The position numbers and the translations under genes are program-made. The notes beneath the pieces are model-generated. The model did no database searches. It saw only the letters and a list, made by a program, of their open reading frames with translations, and was not told the origin of the DNA. A DNA stretch of 64,000 bases, taken from assembly GCA_004322275.1 (NCBI GenBank), contig SCTA01000034.1, positions 1 to 64,000 on the forward strand, written 5' to 3'. Each line of letters starts with the position of its first letter. Position 1 is the first letter of the stretch. This stretch comes from a bacterium. GTDB lineage: Bacteria > Desulfobacterota > Deferrisomatia > Deferrisomatales > BM512. Below, piece by piece: positions 24,726 through 32,913 of this stretch.

Positions 24726-25643
24726 ATGGAAAAAGAAGAAAGATACGTGGGCTCGCTCCTCGGCCTTGCCGTTGGCGACGCCCTTGGCCTTGCCGTGGAA
24801 TTCAAGCTGCCCGGAACCTTCACTCCCCTCACGAAGATAACCGGCGGCGGCCCCTTCAGCCTTCCCGCGGGGGCTTTCACCGACGATACCTCCATGGCGC
24901 TCTGCCTCGCGGAGAGCCTCGTCAAGACGGGCGGCTTCGACCCTCTCGACCAGCTCGAACGCTACCGCCGCTGGTGGAGGGAGGGGCATTTCAGCTGCAC
25001 GGGGGCCTGTTTCGACATCGGCAACACCACCCTGCGCGCCCTGGAATGGTACGAACGCACCGGTGAGCCCATCCCCTGCGATCCTCAGGGGAGAGGCAAC
25101 GGATCCTTGATGCGCCTCGCGCCGGTTCCCCTCTACTTCGCCCGGGATCCCGCCGAGGCGGTGCATATTTCGGGAGAAAGCTCAAAGACCACCCACGGGG
25201 CGAGGGAGTGCGTAGACGCCTGCCGCTACTTCGCCGCGCTCATCATGGGCGCGCTCCTTGGCGCATCCAAAGAGGAGCTGTTAAAGCCCCTCTACGAGCC
25301 CTTTCCCGGCATCTGGGACAAAGAGCCCCTGCACTTCGAGATCGAAGCCGTCGCAAAAGGCTCTTTTCTCGGCAAAAATCCTCCCGAAATCCGCGGCACG
25401 GGCTACGTTGCCACCTCCCTCGAAGCCGCTCTCTGGGCCTTTTGCTCCACCGGCTCTTTCCGGGAAGGGTGCCTCGCGGCCGCCAATCTCGGAGAGGACG
25501 CCGACACCACCTCCGCCATCTTCGGCCAGCTCGCCGGGGCTTATTACGGCGCAAGCGGGATTCCCGAGAGCTGGCAGGCGAAGATTTTCATGGGGGAGAA
25601 GATTGAGGAGCTCGCCCTCGGCCTGATGGCCGGACCATCATAG
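24726..25643 (+). CDS. ADP-ribosylglycohydrolase family protein
   Basis: A 305-residue all-helical hydrolase of the DraG/ARH family, which removes ADP-ribose from proteins or nucleic acids using two magnesium ions. Metal-binding motifs are visible: FTDDTSMALCLAE (about 55-67), GRGNGSLMRLAPV (about 120-132) and the C-terminal GEDADTTSAIFGQ. The ATG at 24726 is preferred over an upstream TTG, as it starts directly with EKEERYVGSLLGLAVGDALG, the family opening. The usual reversal of DraT-type nitrogenase ADP-ribosylation cannot be claimed, because no nif or draT genes are nearby. It is flanked by repeats on both sides. Confidence 0.88.
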   Translation: MEKEERYVGSLLGLAVGDALGLAVEFKLPGTFTPLTKITGGGPFSLPAGAFTDDTSMALCLAESLVKTGGFDPLDQLERYRRWWREGHFSCTGACFDIGNTTLRALEWYERTGEPIPCDPQGRGNGSLMRLAPVPLYFARDPAEAVHISGESSKTTHGARECVDACRYFAALIMGALLGASKEELLKPLYEPFPGIWDKEPLHFEIEAVAKGSFLGKNPPEIRGTGYVATSLEAALWAFCSTGSFREGCLAAANLGEDADTTSAIFGQLAGAYYGASGIPESWQAKIFMGEKIEELALGLMAGPS

Positions 25644-25668
25644 GCATCCGGCGCATCCTTTCAGCCCT

Positions 25669-25794
25669 GACGGCTTCGGCTTTTGACGCGGGGCTTCGTC
25701 GCTACTCGCTCGCGCTCCTCGCCGTAGGCACGCTACTGTCTTCGTCGCGCTCGCTGCGGGCTCCTCGCCCGGCGGCAAAATCCTTTGCCGTATG
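25669..25794. repeat. Intergenic repeat with GACGGCTTCGGCTTTTG end
   Basis: It opens with GACGGCTTCGGCTTTTG and closes with TTTGCCGTATG, with TCGCTCGCGCTCCTCGCCG and CTCGCTGCGGGCTCCTCG inside, loosely like the interior of the R1-R7 family. A shortened relative (GGCTTCGGCTTTTGCCGTATG-like, about 45600-45620) follows the diguanylate cyclase gene and looks like the two ends joined. Confidence 0.55.
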
Positions 25795-25817
25795 AAAAAC
25801 CAGAAACGAGTAAAGTT

Positions 25818-25966
25818 GGGTGTGTTAGCCGCGAAGCGGCGTAACGCACCAATAATATCCCAATGCTGACTTCGTCATTCCCGCGCGCGCATAGAATCCG
25901 GAAGCGCCGCCACCAACCTCTGGACTCCCGTTCGCGGGAGTGACGGGTGCTTGTGCGTTACGCCTC
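25818..25966. repeat. Composite of REP-like palindromes
   Basis: A REP-like hairpin at 25820-25850 (GTTAGCCGC-GAA-GCGGCGTAAC) is followed by a degenerate GTCATTCCCGCG...GCGGGAGTGACGG repeat and then GTGCGTTACGCC (25953-25964), which is the exact inverse of GGCGTAACGCAC (25838-25849). No gene is visible between 25644 and the riboswitch. Confidence 0.6.
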
Positions 25967-26061
25967 CGGCCGCCAGCCTGCACCCCCAGCGTCTCAATCC
26001 GTATATTTCGGCAATTCTCACCAATTCGCCTGTACGCCCTTTATCTCTCCTTTGATTTGCG

Positions 26062-26208
26062 CTAGTATCCGAAGCGCTCCGAGCGAAGCGGGACTAAAGG
26101 CTTTACGCCTATGTCCGCCAGCCGATGGGTCGTGAGGGAAACCCCGCGGCCTCCCGCGTTTTGGAAAGGAGTGACGGTAGCCTTTCGGCGAGACCATGTC
26201 TCGTTGCC
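26062..26208 (+). promoter_or_regulatory. Moco/Tuco-type riboswitch upstream of tupA
   Basis: The leader has the conserved stretches of the molybdenum/tungsten cofactor RNA motif: CTCCGAGCGAAGC near 26078, GATGGGTCGTGAGGGAAACC near 26124, CGCGGCCTCCCGCG near 26145 and GGAAAGGAGTGACGGTAGCC near 26163, followed by TTTCGGCGAGACC. A strong terminator starts directly after the motif, and the next gene is a tungstate-binding protein. I infer an off-switch in which cofactor binding favours termination. Recognition is from remembered consensus, not a covariance search. Confidence 0.8.
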
Positions 26209-26249
26209 AAGGCCCTTCCCTGCGCGGGAAGGGCCTTTTTGCGTTTTTT
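26209..26249 (+). terminator. Riboswitch-linked rho-independent terminator
   Basis: AAGGCCCTTCCC (26209-26220) and GGGAAGGGCCTT (26226-26237) form a perfect 12-bp stem with a TGCGC loop, followed by T runs at 26236-26240 and 26244-26249. It ends 34 bp before tupA and is therefore well placed as an expression platform. Confidence 0.88.
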
Positions 26250-26283
26250 GGTTTTGCAAACATTAACACTGAAAGGAAAAAAG

Positions 26284-27132
26284 ATGAAAAAACAGGCAAT
26301 GGCGCTAGTTCTCCTTCTGGCCTCGCTCCTTGCGTTCCCCGTGGGCGGGGCGCTGGCCGCCGAAAAGAACCTGATACTCGCGACGACGACGAGCACGCAG
26401 GATTCCGGCCTTCTGGACCTCCTTCTCCCGGCTTTCGAGAAGGACACCGGCTATTTCGTCAAAACGATAGCCGTGGGCAGCGGACAGGCGATGGCTATGG
26501 GCGAGAAGGGCGAGGCCGACGTGCTTCTCGTCCACTCCCCCGCGGCGGAAAAGAAGTTCATGGAAGGGGAGTTCGGCGTCGACAGAAAGCTCGTAATGCA
26601 CAACGATTTCGTCCTCGTCGGCCCGCCGAGCGATCCCGCGAAGGTCTCGGGCGCGAAGCTGACCGCCGAGGCCCTGAAGAAGATCTCAGAGAGCGGCAGC
26701 CTCTTTCTCTCCCGCTCCGACAAGTCCGGCACCCACTCCAAGGAACTCGCGCTCTGGAAGGTCGCCGGAATCGCCCCCGACGGCCAGAAGTGGTACCAGC
26801 AGACGGGGCTCGGGATGGGGCAGACCCTTTCCGTCGCCTCCGAGAAGGAAGGCTACACCCTCGCGGACAGGGGAACCTTCCTTTCGATGAAGAAGAACCT
26901 TTCCCTCGCCGTTCTGGTCGAGGGAGAGTCCAACCTCCTCAACGTCTACCACGTCATCAGCGTAAACCCCGCCAAGTGGCCGAAGGTAAACGCCGAAGGC
27001 GCGAAGGCTTTCAACGATTTCATGGTATCTGGCGGAGCGCAGGAGATGATAAAGACCTTCGGCGCGGAAAAGTACGGCCAGCCCCTCTTCACCCCCGACG
27101 CAGGGAAAAAGGTGGAAGAACTGGGAAAATAG
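26284..27132 (+). CDS. tupA: Tungstate ABC transporter substrate-binding protein
   Basis: A 282-residue periplasmic protein that captures tungstate (or molybdate) for the TupBC transporter. The signal peptide (1-25) ends GGALAA. The TupA signature TTTSTQDSGLLD is at 34-45 and contributes oxyanion ligands. Further conserved parts are VGSGQAMAMGEKGEADVLLVH and SRSDKSGTHSKE. The ATG at 26284 follows GAAAGGAAAAAAG. Specificity for tungstate over molybdate is inferred from this signature. Expression is probably controlled by the riboswitch and terminator directly upstream. Confidence 0.93.
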   Translation: MKKQAMALVLLLASLLAFPVGGALAAEKNLILATTTSTQDSGLLDLLLPAFEKDTGYFVKTIAVGSGQAMAMGEKGEADVLLVHSPAAEKKFMEGEFGVDRKLVMHNDFVLVGPPSDPAKVSGAKLTAEALKKISESGSLFLSRSDKSGTHSKELALWKVAGIAPDGQKWYQQTGLGMGQTLSVASEKEGYTLADRGTFLSMKKNLSLAVLVEGESNLLNVYHVISVNPAKWPKVNAEGAKAFNDFMVSGGAQEMIKTFGAEKYGQPLFTPDAGKKVEELGK

Positions 27133-27213
27133 TCCTGAACATGCTGTAAGATTGTAAGGGCGAACGGTTTCCGGCGGACAAACGGACAGCGAGACAGGTA
27201 AACGGCGCGACAG

Positions 27214-27909
27214 ATGGAGCTTATCTTCGACGGGCTTCTAAAGGCCCTGACTCTTATCTTCTCCCTCGACCCGGAGGTGATGGGGATTTCGTTGCTGTCG
27301 CTCAAGATCTCGGGGCTGGCGACGCTCATCAGCCTTGTCCTGGGTGTTTCGGGCGGCACGGCGCTCGCCCTTACGCGCTTTCCCGGAAGGCAGATAATAA
27401 TAAGCCTCGTAAACACAGGGATGGGAGTCCCGCCCGTGGTGGTGGGACTCTTCATCTCGATTCTTCTCTGGCGGAGCGGCCCTCTGGGGGCGCTCGGCCT
27501 TCTCTACACCCCTGCCGCCATGATTATCGCACAAACCGTCATCGCCACCCCCATAGTGATGGGCATCTCCCTTTCGGCTATACAGAACCTCAACCCCAGG
27601 CTTCGTTTTCAGATACTGGCCCTCGGGGCCACGCGGGTACAGATGGTGTGGCTGCTGGTAAGAGAGGCCAAGCTCCCTCTTCTCGCGGCGGTGATGGCCG
27701 GATTCGGAGGGGTAATCTCCGAGATAGGCGCGTCGATAATGGTCGGCGGCAACATCAAGGGCTATTCGCGGGTGCTCACCACCGCTACGGTAATGGAGAC
27801 CTCGCGCGGCAACTTCGAGACGGCCATAGCTCTCGGCATCATCCTTCTGGTCCTCGCCTTCGGCGTAAACGCAGCCCTGACCTTCATCCAGCAATGGGAG
27901 AAGCGCTGA
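27214..27909 (+). CDS. tupB: Tungstate ABC transporter permease
   Basis: A 231-residue inner-membrane permease with five to six hydrophobic helices. The EAA-type loop that contacts the ATPase is visible around ALGATRVQMVWLLVREAKLPLLAAV. GVPPVVVGLFISILLWRSGPLG is typical of TupB. It lies 81 bp after tupA and overlaps tupC by the last base of its stop codon, so translation of the permease and ATPase is coupled. Confidence 0.92.
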   Translation: MELIFDGLLKALTLIFSLDPEVMGISLLSLKISGLATLISLVLGVSGGTALALTRFPGRQIIISLVNTGMGVPPVVVGLFISILLWRSGPLGALGLLYTPAAMIIAQTVIATPIVMGISLSAIQNLNPRLRFQILALGATRVQMVWLLVREAKLPLLAAVMAGFGGVISEIGASIMVGGNIKGYSRVLTTATVMETSRGNFETAIALGIILLVLAFGVNAALTFIQQWEKR

Positions 27910-29003
27910 TGGAGGCGAAAAAGGCGCTTACGGTGACGGGGCTTCGCCTGTCGCGCGGCGGCGCTCCGGTTCTCGACATACCCTCTCTGGAGGTGTTCGA
28001 GGGCGAGACCCTGGCCCTCGTCGGCCCCAACGGAGCGGGCAAATCGACCCTTCTGCTCTGCCTCGCCGGGCTTCAAAAGCCGGACGGCGGGGAGATACGT
28101 CACCATTCGCATATTGTTTCCGCGACCCCGGCGTCGCTCGAATACCGCAGGAGGATAGCGGTGGTGTTTCAGGAGCCGCTGCTTCTTCGCGATACCGTTT
28201 ACGGCAACGTGGCCACCGGTCCGCGGCTCAGAAATCTTCCGAAGGCCGAGACGGACAGGAGGGTTATGGAGAACCTTGAGAGGTTTTCCATAACTCACCT
28301 TAGGGACCGCCGCGCGAGGACCCTTTCGGGGGGGGAGGCGCAGAGAACCAGCCTCGCCCGCGCCTTCGCGGTAAACCCCGAGATAATCTTCCTCGACGAA
28401 CCCTTTTCCGCGCTCGACCCGCCAACACGAGAAGCTCTGCTGAGGGACCTGGGCAAGAGCCTCAAGGAAACCCGCACCACCGCCCTTTTCGCGACCCACG
28501 ACAGGGTGGAGGCGCTCCAGCTCGGAGACAGGATGCTCGTCATGCGCGGGGGGCGCGTAGCCCAGCTCGGCTCCCCCGACGAGGTGCTGAACCGCCCCGC
28601 CGACGAGTTCGTCGCTTCCTTCGTGGGGATGGAGACCCTCCTTCGCGGCACGGTGATAGAGGCGGGAGGGGGCTATTTCACCCTCGACGTCAAGGGCAGG
28701 GAAATAGACGTGGTGGGCGACGCCGCCGTGGGCGAGGCGGCTCTCATAGGAATACGCCCCGAGAACGTCACCCTTCACGTTTCCGCTGAAAAAGCCCAGT
28801 CCAGCGCCAGAAACCGTCTCGAAGGAAAAATTTTGAAGATAATACCGCAGGGGCCCCTCGCGAAGGTCGAGGTCGATTGCGGTTTTACCCTGACGGCTCT
28901 CGTCACCTCGCGGTCGCTGGAGGAACTGGCGGTAAGGGAAGGGGCCCAGGCGGGGGTATCTTTCAAGACCGCCGGAATTCACGTTCTGAAAAGAGGTGTA
29001 TAA
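27909..29003 (+). CDS. tupC: Tungstate ABC transporter ATP-binding protein with TOBE-like C-terminus
   Basis: A 364-residue ATPase that powers tungstate import. Walker A GPNGAGKST is at 39-47, the ABC signature is LSGGEAQRTSLARA and Walker B is IIFLDEPFSALD. Residues from about 240 on form a second domain with GIRPENVTLH and GKILKIIPQGPLAKVEVDCG, a TOBE/Mop-like oxyanion-binding fold, allowing feedback by internal tungstate or molybdate. The start ATG is fused to the tupB stop. A stand-alone Mop-like gene follows 36 bp downstream. Confidence 0.93.
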   Translation: MEAKKALTVTGLRLSRGGAPVLDIPSLEVFEGETLALVGPNGAGKSTLLLCLAGLQKPDGGEIRHHSHIVSATPASLEYRRRIAVVFQEPLLLRDTVYGNVATGPRLRNLPKAETDRRVMENLERFSITHLRDRRARTLSGGEAQRTSLARAFAVNPEIIFLDEPFSALDPPTREALLRDLGKSLKETRTTALFATHDRVEALQLGDRMLVMRGGRVAQLGSPDEVLNRPADEFVASFVGMETLLRGTVIEAGGGYFTLDVKGREIDVVGDAAVGEAALIGIRPENVTLHVSAEKAQSSARNRLEGKILKIIPQGPLAKVEVDCGFTLTALVTSRSLEELAVREGAQAGVSFKTAGIHVLKRGV

Positions 29004-29039
29004 TTGCTTTCGGGGTAAACGTTTCAAAAGGAGGCAAAA

Positions 29040-29249
29040 ATGAAGCTCAGCGCCCGAAACCAGCTTGCAGGCAAGATAACGTCCATCGAAGAGGGCCTCA
29101 TAACCGCGAAGGTCAAGATTAAACTCGGCGGCGGTGAAATACTCACCTCGATAATCTCGAAAGAGAGCGTCGTCGAACTCGGCCTGAAGAAGGGGGACGA
29201 GGTTCTTGCGGTGATCAAATCCACCGAGGTGATGATAGCCAAGCCTTAG
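29040..29249 (+). CDS. Mop-like molybdopterin/oxyanion-binding protein
   Basis: A 69-residue single TOBE domain protein (LSARNQLAGKITSIEEG... VKIKLGGGEILTSIISKESV... LKKGDEVLAVIKSTEVMIA), the hallmark of molbindins that store or buffer molybdate or tungstate in the cytoplasm as oligomers. AAGGAGGC precedes its ATG. It follows tupC closely and likely shares its transcript, completing a riboswitch-tupABC-mop unit for metal oxyanion homeostasis. Confidence 0.92.
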   Translation: MKLSARNQLAGKITSIEEGLITAKVKIKLGGGEILTSIISKESVVELGLKKGDEVLAVIKSTEVMIAKP

Positions 29250-29399
29250 GCCGGTAATTTCCCGGAGGCCGGACACCCTTCGGGAAATTCCACGGTTCCG
29301 ATAGGGTTTATCTGTTCCAACCGGCAGGGTTTCGGTTGTATAATCCCCGGAGTCGGCTTAGGGGCCGGTTCGCCCCGGTACGCCGCCGAGGGGGTTTTC

Positions 29400-30284
29400 A
29401 TGCTCGCGGAAGTAGTAGTAATAGTTTCTGTGCTCCTCCAGTTTGTCGCCGCAATACTGGCTCTTCGCCTTATACGCACCACAAATACCCGCCTTGCCTG
29501 GTCTCTCATCGCCATCGCCCTCATCGGAATGGAGATTCGCCGCATTATGAGTCTCGCGGCGATTCACATGGGACAAGGCGCCGAAGCCCATCTTCAGCTC
29601 GAATATGAACTCATTGGTCTTGTCACCTCCGCCAGCCTACTCGGAGGCATAGCCGCGATAAAGCCGATCTTCATAGCAATAGCGCGGATGCAAGAAAAGA
29701 TACAGAGAAGCGAAGAGCGCTACAGAACCGTCGTAACCCAGTCTCTGGAAGGAATCCTTATCTTTGAAGCCGACACCGCGAGGGTGGTTGAATCCAATCC
29801 GGCCTTTCAGGAAATGATCGGGTACACCGCCGAAGAATTGAAGAAAATGAACGCCTTCGACCTCATCGCCCACGACAGGGCGGAGATCCGGGAAAATATT
29901 GAAAAAATAATAAGCATGGGCTCTCTCGGAATCGGGGAGCGCAGTTACATGCGGAAAAACGGCTTGAAGCTCTCCGTGCTGGCAAGCGCTTCTCTTCTCG
30001 AACGCAAAGACGGCAGGCCCCTTATTTGCGTCGTCGCCCACGATCTTACCGAGATAAAAAACGCAAAGCTGAGACTCGAAAGCACCATAAGCGAACTCGA
30101 AGACGCTCTGGACAGCGTAAAAACCCTCGAAGGACTCCTCCCCATCTGCGCCAACTGCAAGAAAATCCGGCAGACCGCCGGGAACTGGGTAGGAATAGAA
30201 ACCTACGTCAAAGACCACTCAAACGCCGATTTCACCCACTCGATCTGTCCCGACTGCATCTCCGAGCTTTATCCGGGAATGTAG
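29400..30284 (+). CDS. Membrane-anchored PAS sensor with C-terminal cysteine motif
   Basis: A 294-residue protein with three N-terminal hydrophobic helices (about 3-90), a PAS domain (about 105-225, YRTVVTQSLEGILIF... NPAFQEMIGYTAEELKK), a coiled coil (about 226-255) and a C-terminal motif LLPICANCKKIR ... HSICPDCISELYP. This paired C-x2-C arrangement occurs at the ends of many deltaproteobacterial signalling proteins and probably binds zinc or a partner. No kinase or cyclase output is present. It stands between the mop gene and a membrane protein; the role is unknown. Confidence 0.8.
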   Translation: MLAEVVVIVSVLLQFVAAILALRLIRTTNTRLAWSLIAIALIGMEIRRIMSLAAIHMGQGAEAHLQLEYELIGLVTSASLLGGIAAIKPIFIAIARMQEKIQRSEERYRTVVTQSLEGILIFEADTARVVESNPAFQEMIGYTAEELKKMNAFDLIAHDRAEIRENIEKIISMGSLGIGERSYMRKNGLKLSVLASASLLERKDGRPLICVVAHDLTEIKNAKLRLESTISELEDALDSVKTLEGLLPICANCKKIRQTAGNWVGIETYVKDHSNADFTHSICPDCISELYPGM

Positions 30285-30327
30285 GCGGCTCACACGGCGG
30301 GAATTTATATTTGATTAAGGGGCGACG

Positions 30328-31911
30328 ATGAACCCGGGAAGCTCTCTGGACCGAGAGGAGAAGAAACTTTTTTACCTGGCCCTCGGTCTTTCCTTCCTGG
30401 CGTCCATGGCCGCAGTTTGGGGCGTTCCTCTCCTCCCCATGCAGGACGCGCCGCATCACATCTTTGAATCGATGGTTCTGTCCACTTACGACGATCCTTC
30501 ATACAATTGGAAAGATTACTATCAGGCCGGTTTCACCTTCGGCCCCTACTCCCTTCTCTACAACCTGCTCTGGTTCTTTATGAAGTTCCTCTCCCCGGTC
30601 GGCTCCGGGAAGATGTTTGTGACGCTCTCCTTGTTTGTGACGCTCTATCTGGCGGTAAAGATCGCAAGAGAAAGCCCGGAGGTGAAATCGCCCTGGCCGC
30701 TTCTGCTGGTTTTCCCTCTCTTCTTTACGCATATGTATTATTACGGCTTCATGCCGATTCTCCTCGGCGCCCCCGTCACCCTGCTCCTCCTTTCAGACGT
30801 GGAGAACCTTAAAAAAAGAAACTATTCGCCCAAAGAGTGGTGTGTAACGGGGATACTTTTGTATGCGCTGTTCGCCTCGCACCCCTCCAGCATTCTGGCT
30901 TTCTTTTTGCTCGGGTCGCTCTCATCCCTGTCGGCGCTGCCCGACAAGCGGGGGTTCTGGAGGTCTCTTGCGCCCGCCGCCGCTCTCCTTGTCTGTTTCG
31001 CAATCTGGTATCTGGTTTTTTTCAGGCCTGCGGACGAGGCGACGGGCGTTCCGGCGACTTATTTCTGGAGGAGCTTCTCAGGCAATCTTGCCTCCTTGAT
31101 CCTGCCCTTTACGGGGATGAAGTTATTTAACGGGATCAGTTTTCCGGATCTCATATTGTGGCTTTTGATATTTTTCGGCGCTCTTTTTCTGGTTTTCAGG
31201 GAGAGGGAAGAGGTGACGAAGCCCGGCTCGACCTCGCTCTTTTTAGCCGTATCCGTCGCCTGGTTTTTGCTAATGCCCTTCCGGTTCGGAAGATACGCCT
31301 TCTTCAACGTAAGGATGTCGCCTTACGTTTACTGGTTCCTGGCGCTACTGCTTACCCGGCTTCGGCTGAGCCGGCAATGGGGAGCGACCCTCCTCGCCGT
31401 CTGTCTCGCCCTTACCGGGTTAACCTGGAAAAGAAATCTGGACATCTCTTCCGAAAAGGAAGAACTGCTCCCCCTCTTGTCTCTCATGGAAAAGAACCGC
31501 CTGCTCATGCCGGTAAAATTCAACCCTTACAGCAGACATATCGATTCTGATTTTTTCGATATTCACGTTCATGATCCGATTTATTACCACCTGCTTGTGG
31601 GAGGAGGGGCCGACACAAATCTCTTCCTCAGCCCCATGAGGCCGGTCAGTTTTAAAAAAGATTCGATGTTTGCGGAGGATTTCGAGCCGAGAGTTTTGTA
31701 CGATTTTGACGAGAACGACCCCGAGGCTTACACTATAGAACCACAGTACGCCAGGGCCCTTGCAAACTGGAGCGGCACGGTCGATTATCTTCTTATCCGC
31801 GGAAAAACCGACAGGCTGATCTCATATCTGAGCGACGGTTTCACCCTTCCCGTCAGACAAAACGGTATGTGGTTTTTAATCGCGAGGGACCAGTCGCTTC
31901 TCAGGGATTAA
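30328..31911 (+). CDS. Multispanning membrane protein of unknown function
   Basis: A 527-residue protein with about ten hydrophobic segments in residues 10-370, then a soluble C-terminal domain of about 150 residues (from KRNLDISSEKEELLPLL). An early loop PMQDAPHHIFESM contains an acidic-histidine cluster where GT-C glycosyltransferases place catalytic residues, and the C-terminus is probably periplasmic. I therefore suspect a lipid-sugar-using transferase, but no family motif is certain. Its GGGCGACG upstream region contains only a weak ribosome-binding site. Confidence 0.7.
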   Translation: MNPGSSLDREEKKLFYLALGLSFLASMAAVWGVPLLPMQDAPHHIFESMVLSTYDDPSYNWKDYYQAGFTFGPYSLLYNLLWFFMKFLSPVGSGKMFVTLSLFVTLYLAVKIARESPEVKSPWPLLLVFPLFFTHMYYYGFMPILLGAPVTLLLLSDVENLKKRNYSPKEWCVTGILLYALFASHPSSILAFFLLGSLSSLSALPDKRGFWRSLAPAAALLVCFAIWYLVFFRPADEATGVPATYFWRSFSGNLASLILPFTGMKLFNGISFPDLILWLLIFFGALFLVFREREEVTKPGSTSLFLAVSVAWFLLMPFRFGRYAFFNVRMSPYVYWFLALLLTRLRLSRQWGATLLAVCLALTGLTWKRNLDISSEKEELLPLLSLMEKNRLLMPVKFNPYSRHIDSDFFDIHVHDPIYYHLLVGGGADTNLFLSPMRPVSFKKDSMFAEDFEPRVLYDFDENDPEAYTIEPQYARALANWSGTVDYLLIRGKTDRLISYLSDGFTLPVRQNGMWFLIARDQSLLRD

Positions 31912-31945
31912 ACTTGCGTCAGTTCGCACCGCGCGCTCGCGCCCC

Positions 31946-32521
31946 TTATTTTCCCCTGATCAGATTGTCGATGGCGTCGGCCGCGTGGGGAAGGGCGTCG
32001 CGGAAGAGATCCTTTATCTCTATTTCGATTACGGCGCTCTTCCCGCTGACAAGGTCGTCGATAACAAGCCTGTAGGAGGCTTCCATCACGACTCCGTGCA
32101 TGGGAGCGACCACGGTGTCGCGGTAGAGGATTACGCCGGTGAGGAGGTAGCGGGGCTCTTCTTCGAGGCCCAGCTTTTCCCTTACCTCCGCCGGAGATTT
32201 GCCCTTCAGTTCGAGAGCCGTCTTTTCGGCCTGGCCGGGGGTGGGGAGAAAGGTGTAAAGGGGCGTGATTACGCCCCTGCGTGAAAGCTCCTCACCAAGC
32301 CGGGCTTCGTCGTCCCCGCGCGCTATGTGGTAGGATTTTTCCGTGACGGCGAAGGGGGATAAAATGGCGGTTTTGGCTCCGCGCTCGAAATCCCGAAGGT
32401 CGCCGCTCGTCACCTCGGCCCGCTTCACGCCGGTTCCCGCCACCATCATCTGTCCGACTATCATTCCGCACCCGGTCAGCGCGGCCAGCGAAAAAATCAG
32501 GATTATTCCGGCTAAACGCAT
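31946..32521 (-). CDS. Lipoprotein of unknown function
   Basis: A 191-residue protein with a lipobox LTGC (Cys18) at the end of the signal peptide, so it should be lipid-anchored. The mature part has a mixed alpha-beta pattern (TAILSPFAVTEKSYHIARGDD, YLLTGVILYRDTVVAPMHG, SYRLVIDDLVSGKSAVIEIEI) reminiscent of small outer-membrane lipoproteins that bind partners, such as the curli/CsgG-like or TolB-N-like folds; this comparison is tentative. It lies 13 bp downstream of a small cytochrome lipoprotein on the same strand, likely one operon. Confidence 0.7.
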   Translation of the reverse strand: MRLAGIILIFSLAALTGCGMIVGQMMVAGTGVKRAEVTSGDLRDFERGAKTAILSPFAVTEKSYHIARGDDEARLGEELSRRGVITPLYTFLPTPGQAEKTALELKGKSPAEVREKLGLEEEPRYLLTGVILYRDTVVAPMHGVVMEASYRLVIDDLVSGKSAVIEIEIKDLFRDALPHAADAIDNLIRGK

Positions 32522-32534
32522 ATTGGCAACGCTC

Positions 32535-32756
32535 CTATCTTCCGGGTATGGAGAAGTGGCAGGAGAGGCAGTTGTCTTCCTTTTTGTGGTCTTTTATTCC
32601 GGCGATATCGTGGCAGGAGATGCATTCGCCGCTGGACTTAATCCCGCGGTGTTCGGGACTATCCGGACGCCTCGGGGCCATCGGGCCGACGCGCCGCTGG
32701 CCGCAGCTCGTCGCCGCAAGGGCAAGCGCCAGAAGAACCGGTAACAGTCTTTTCAT
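32535..32756 (-). CDS. Small diheme c-type cytochrome lipoprotein
   Basis: A 73-residue lipoprotein. I chose the internal ATG at 32756 because it starts a clean signal peptide with lipobox ATSC (Cys18). The mature protein has two CxxCH heme c motifs: CISCH and CLSCH, spaced about 16 residues apart, with several lysines and histidines that could be axial ligands (HDIAGIKDHKK). Tiny multiheme carriers of this kind are common in anaerobic electron-transfer chains. It is the first gene of a two-gene unit with the lipoprotein at 31946. Confidence 0.75.
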   Translation of the reverse strand: MKRLLPVLLALALAATSCGQRRVGPMAPRRPDSPEHRGIKSSGECISCHDIAGIKDHKKEDNCLSCHFSIPGR

Positions 32757-32851
32757 CGAACCGTCCTCCGCCAGTGAAGAGGCTGTTCTTAAAATTATAA
32801 CCTGTTTCGTCTCTAAAATGCTTTGTAGCACATGTAAGGTCTAAGCGCAGG

Positions 32852-32890
32852 CAAAAAAAACCGGCCCGGGAAATCCCGGACCGGCTTTTT
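32852..32890 (-). terminator. Terminator after amt, usable in both directions
   Basis: CCGGCCCGGGA (32861-32871) pairs with TCCCGGACCGG (32874-32884), with one mismatch and an AA loop. Reading on the minus strand it is followed by eight Ts after the amt stop, and on the plus strand by five Ts. Confidence 0.82.
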
Positions 32891-32913
32891 GCGTTTCGGT
32901 TTTGAGTCGTGAC

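Noticed and set aside
24726-25643. Nitrogenase-reactivating DraG
   Set aside because: The fold is right but there are no nif or draT genes nearby and the ammonium genes lie about 7 kb away; only the family assignment is supported.
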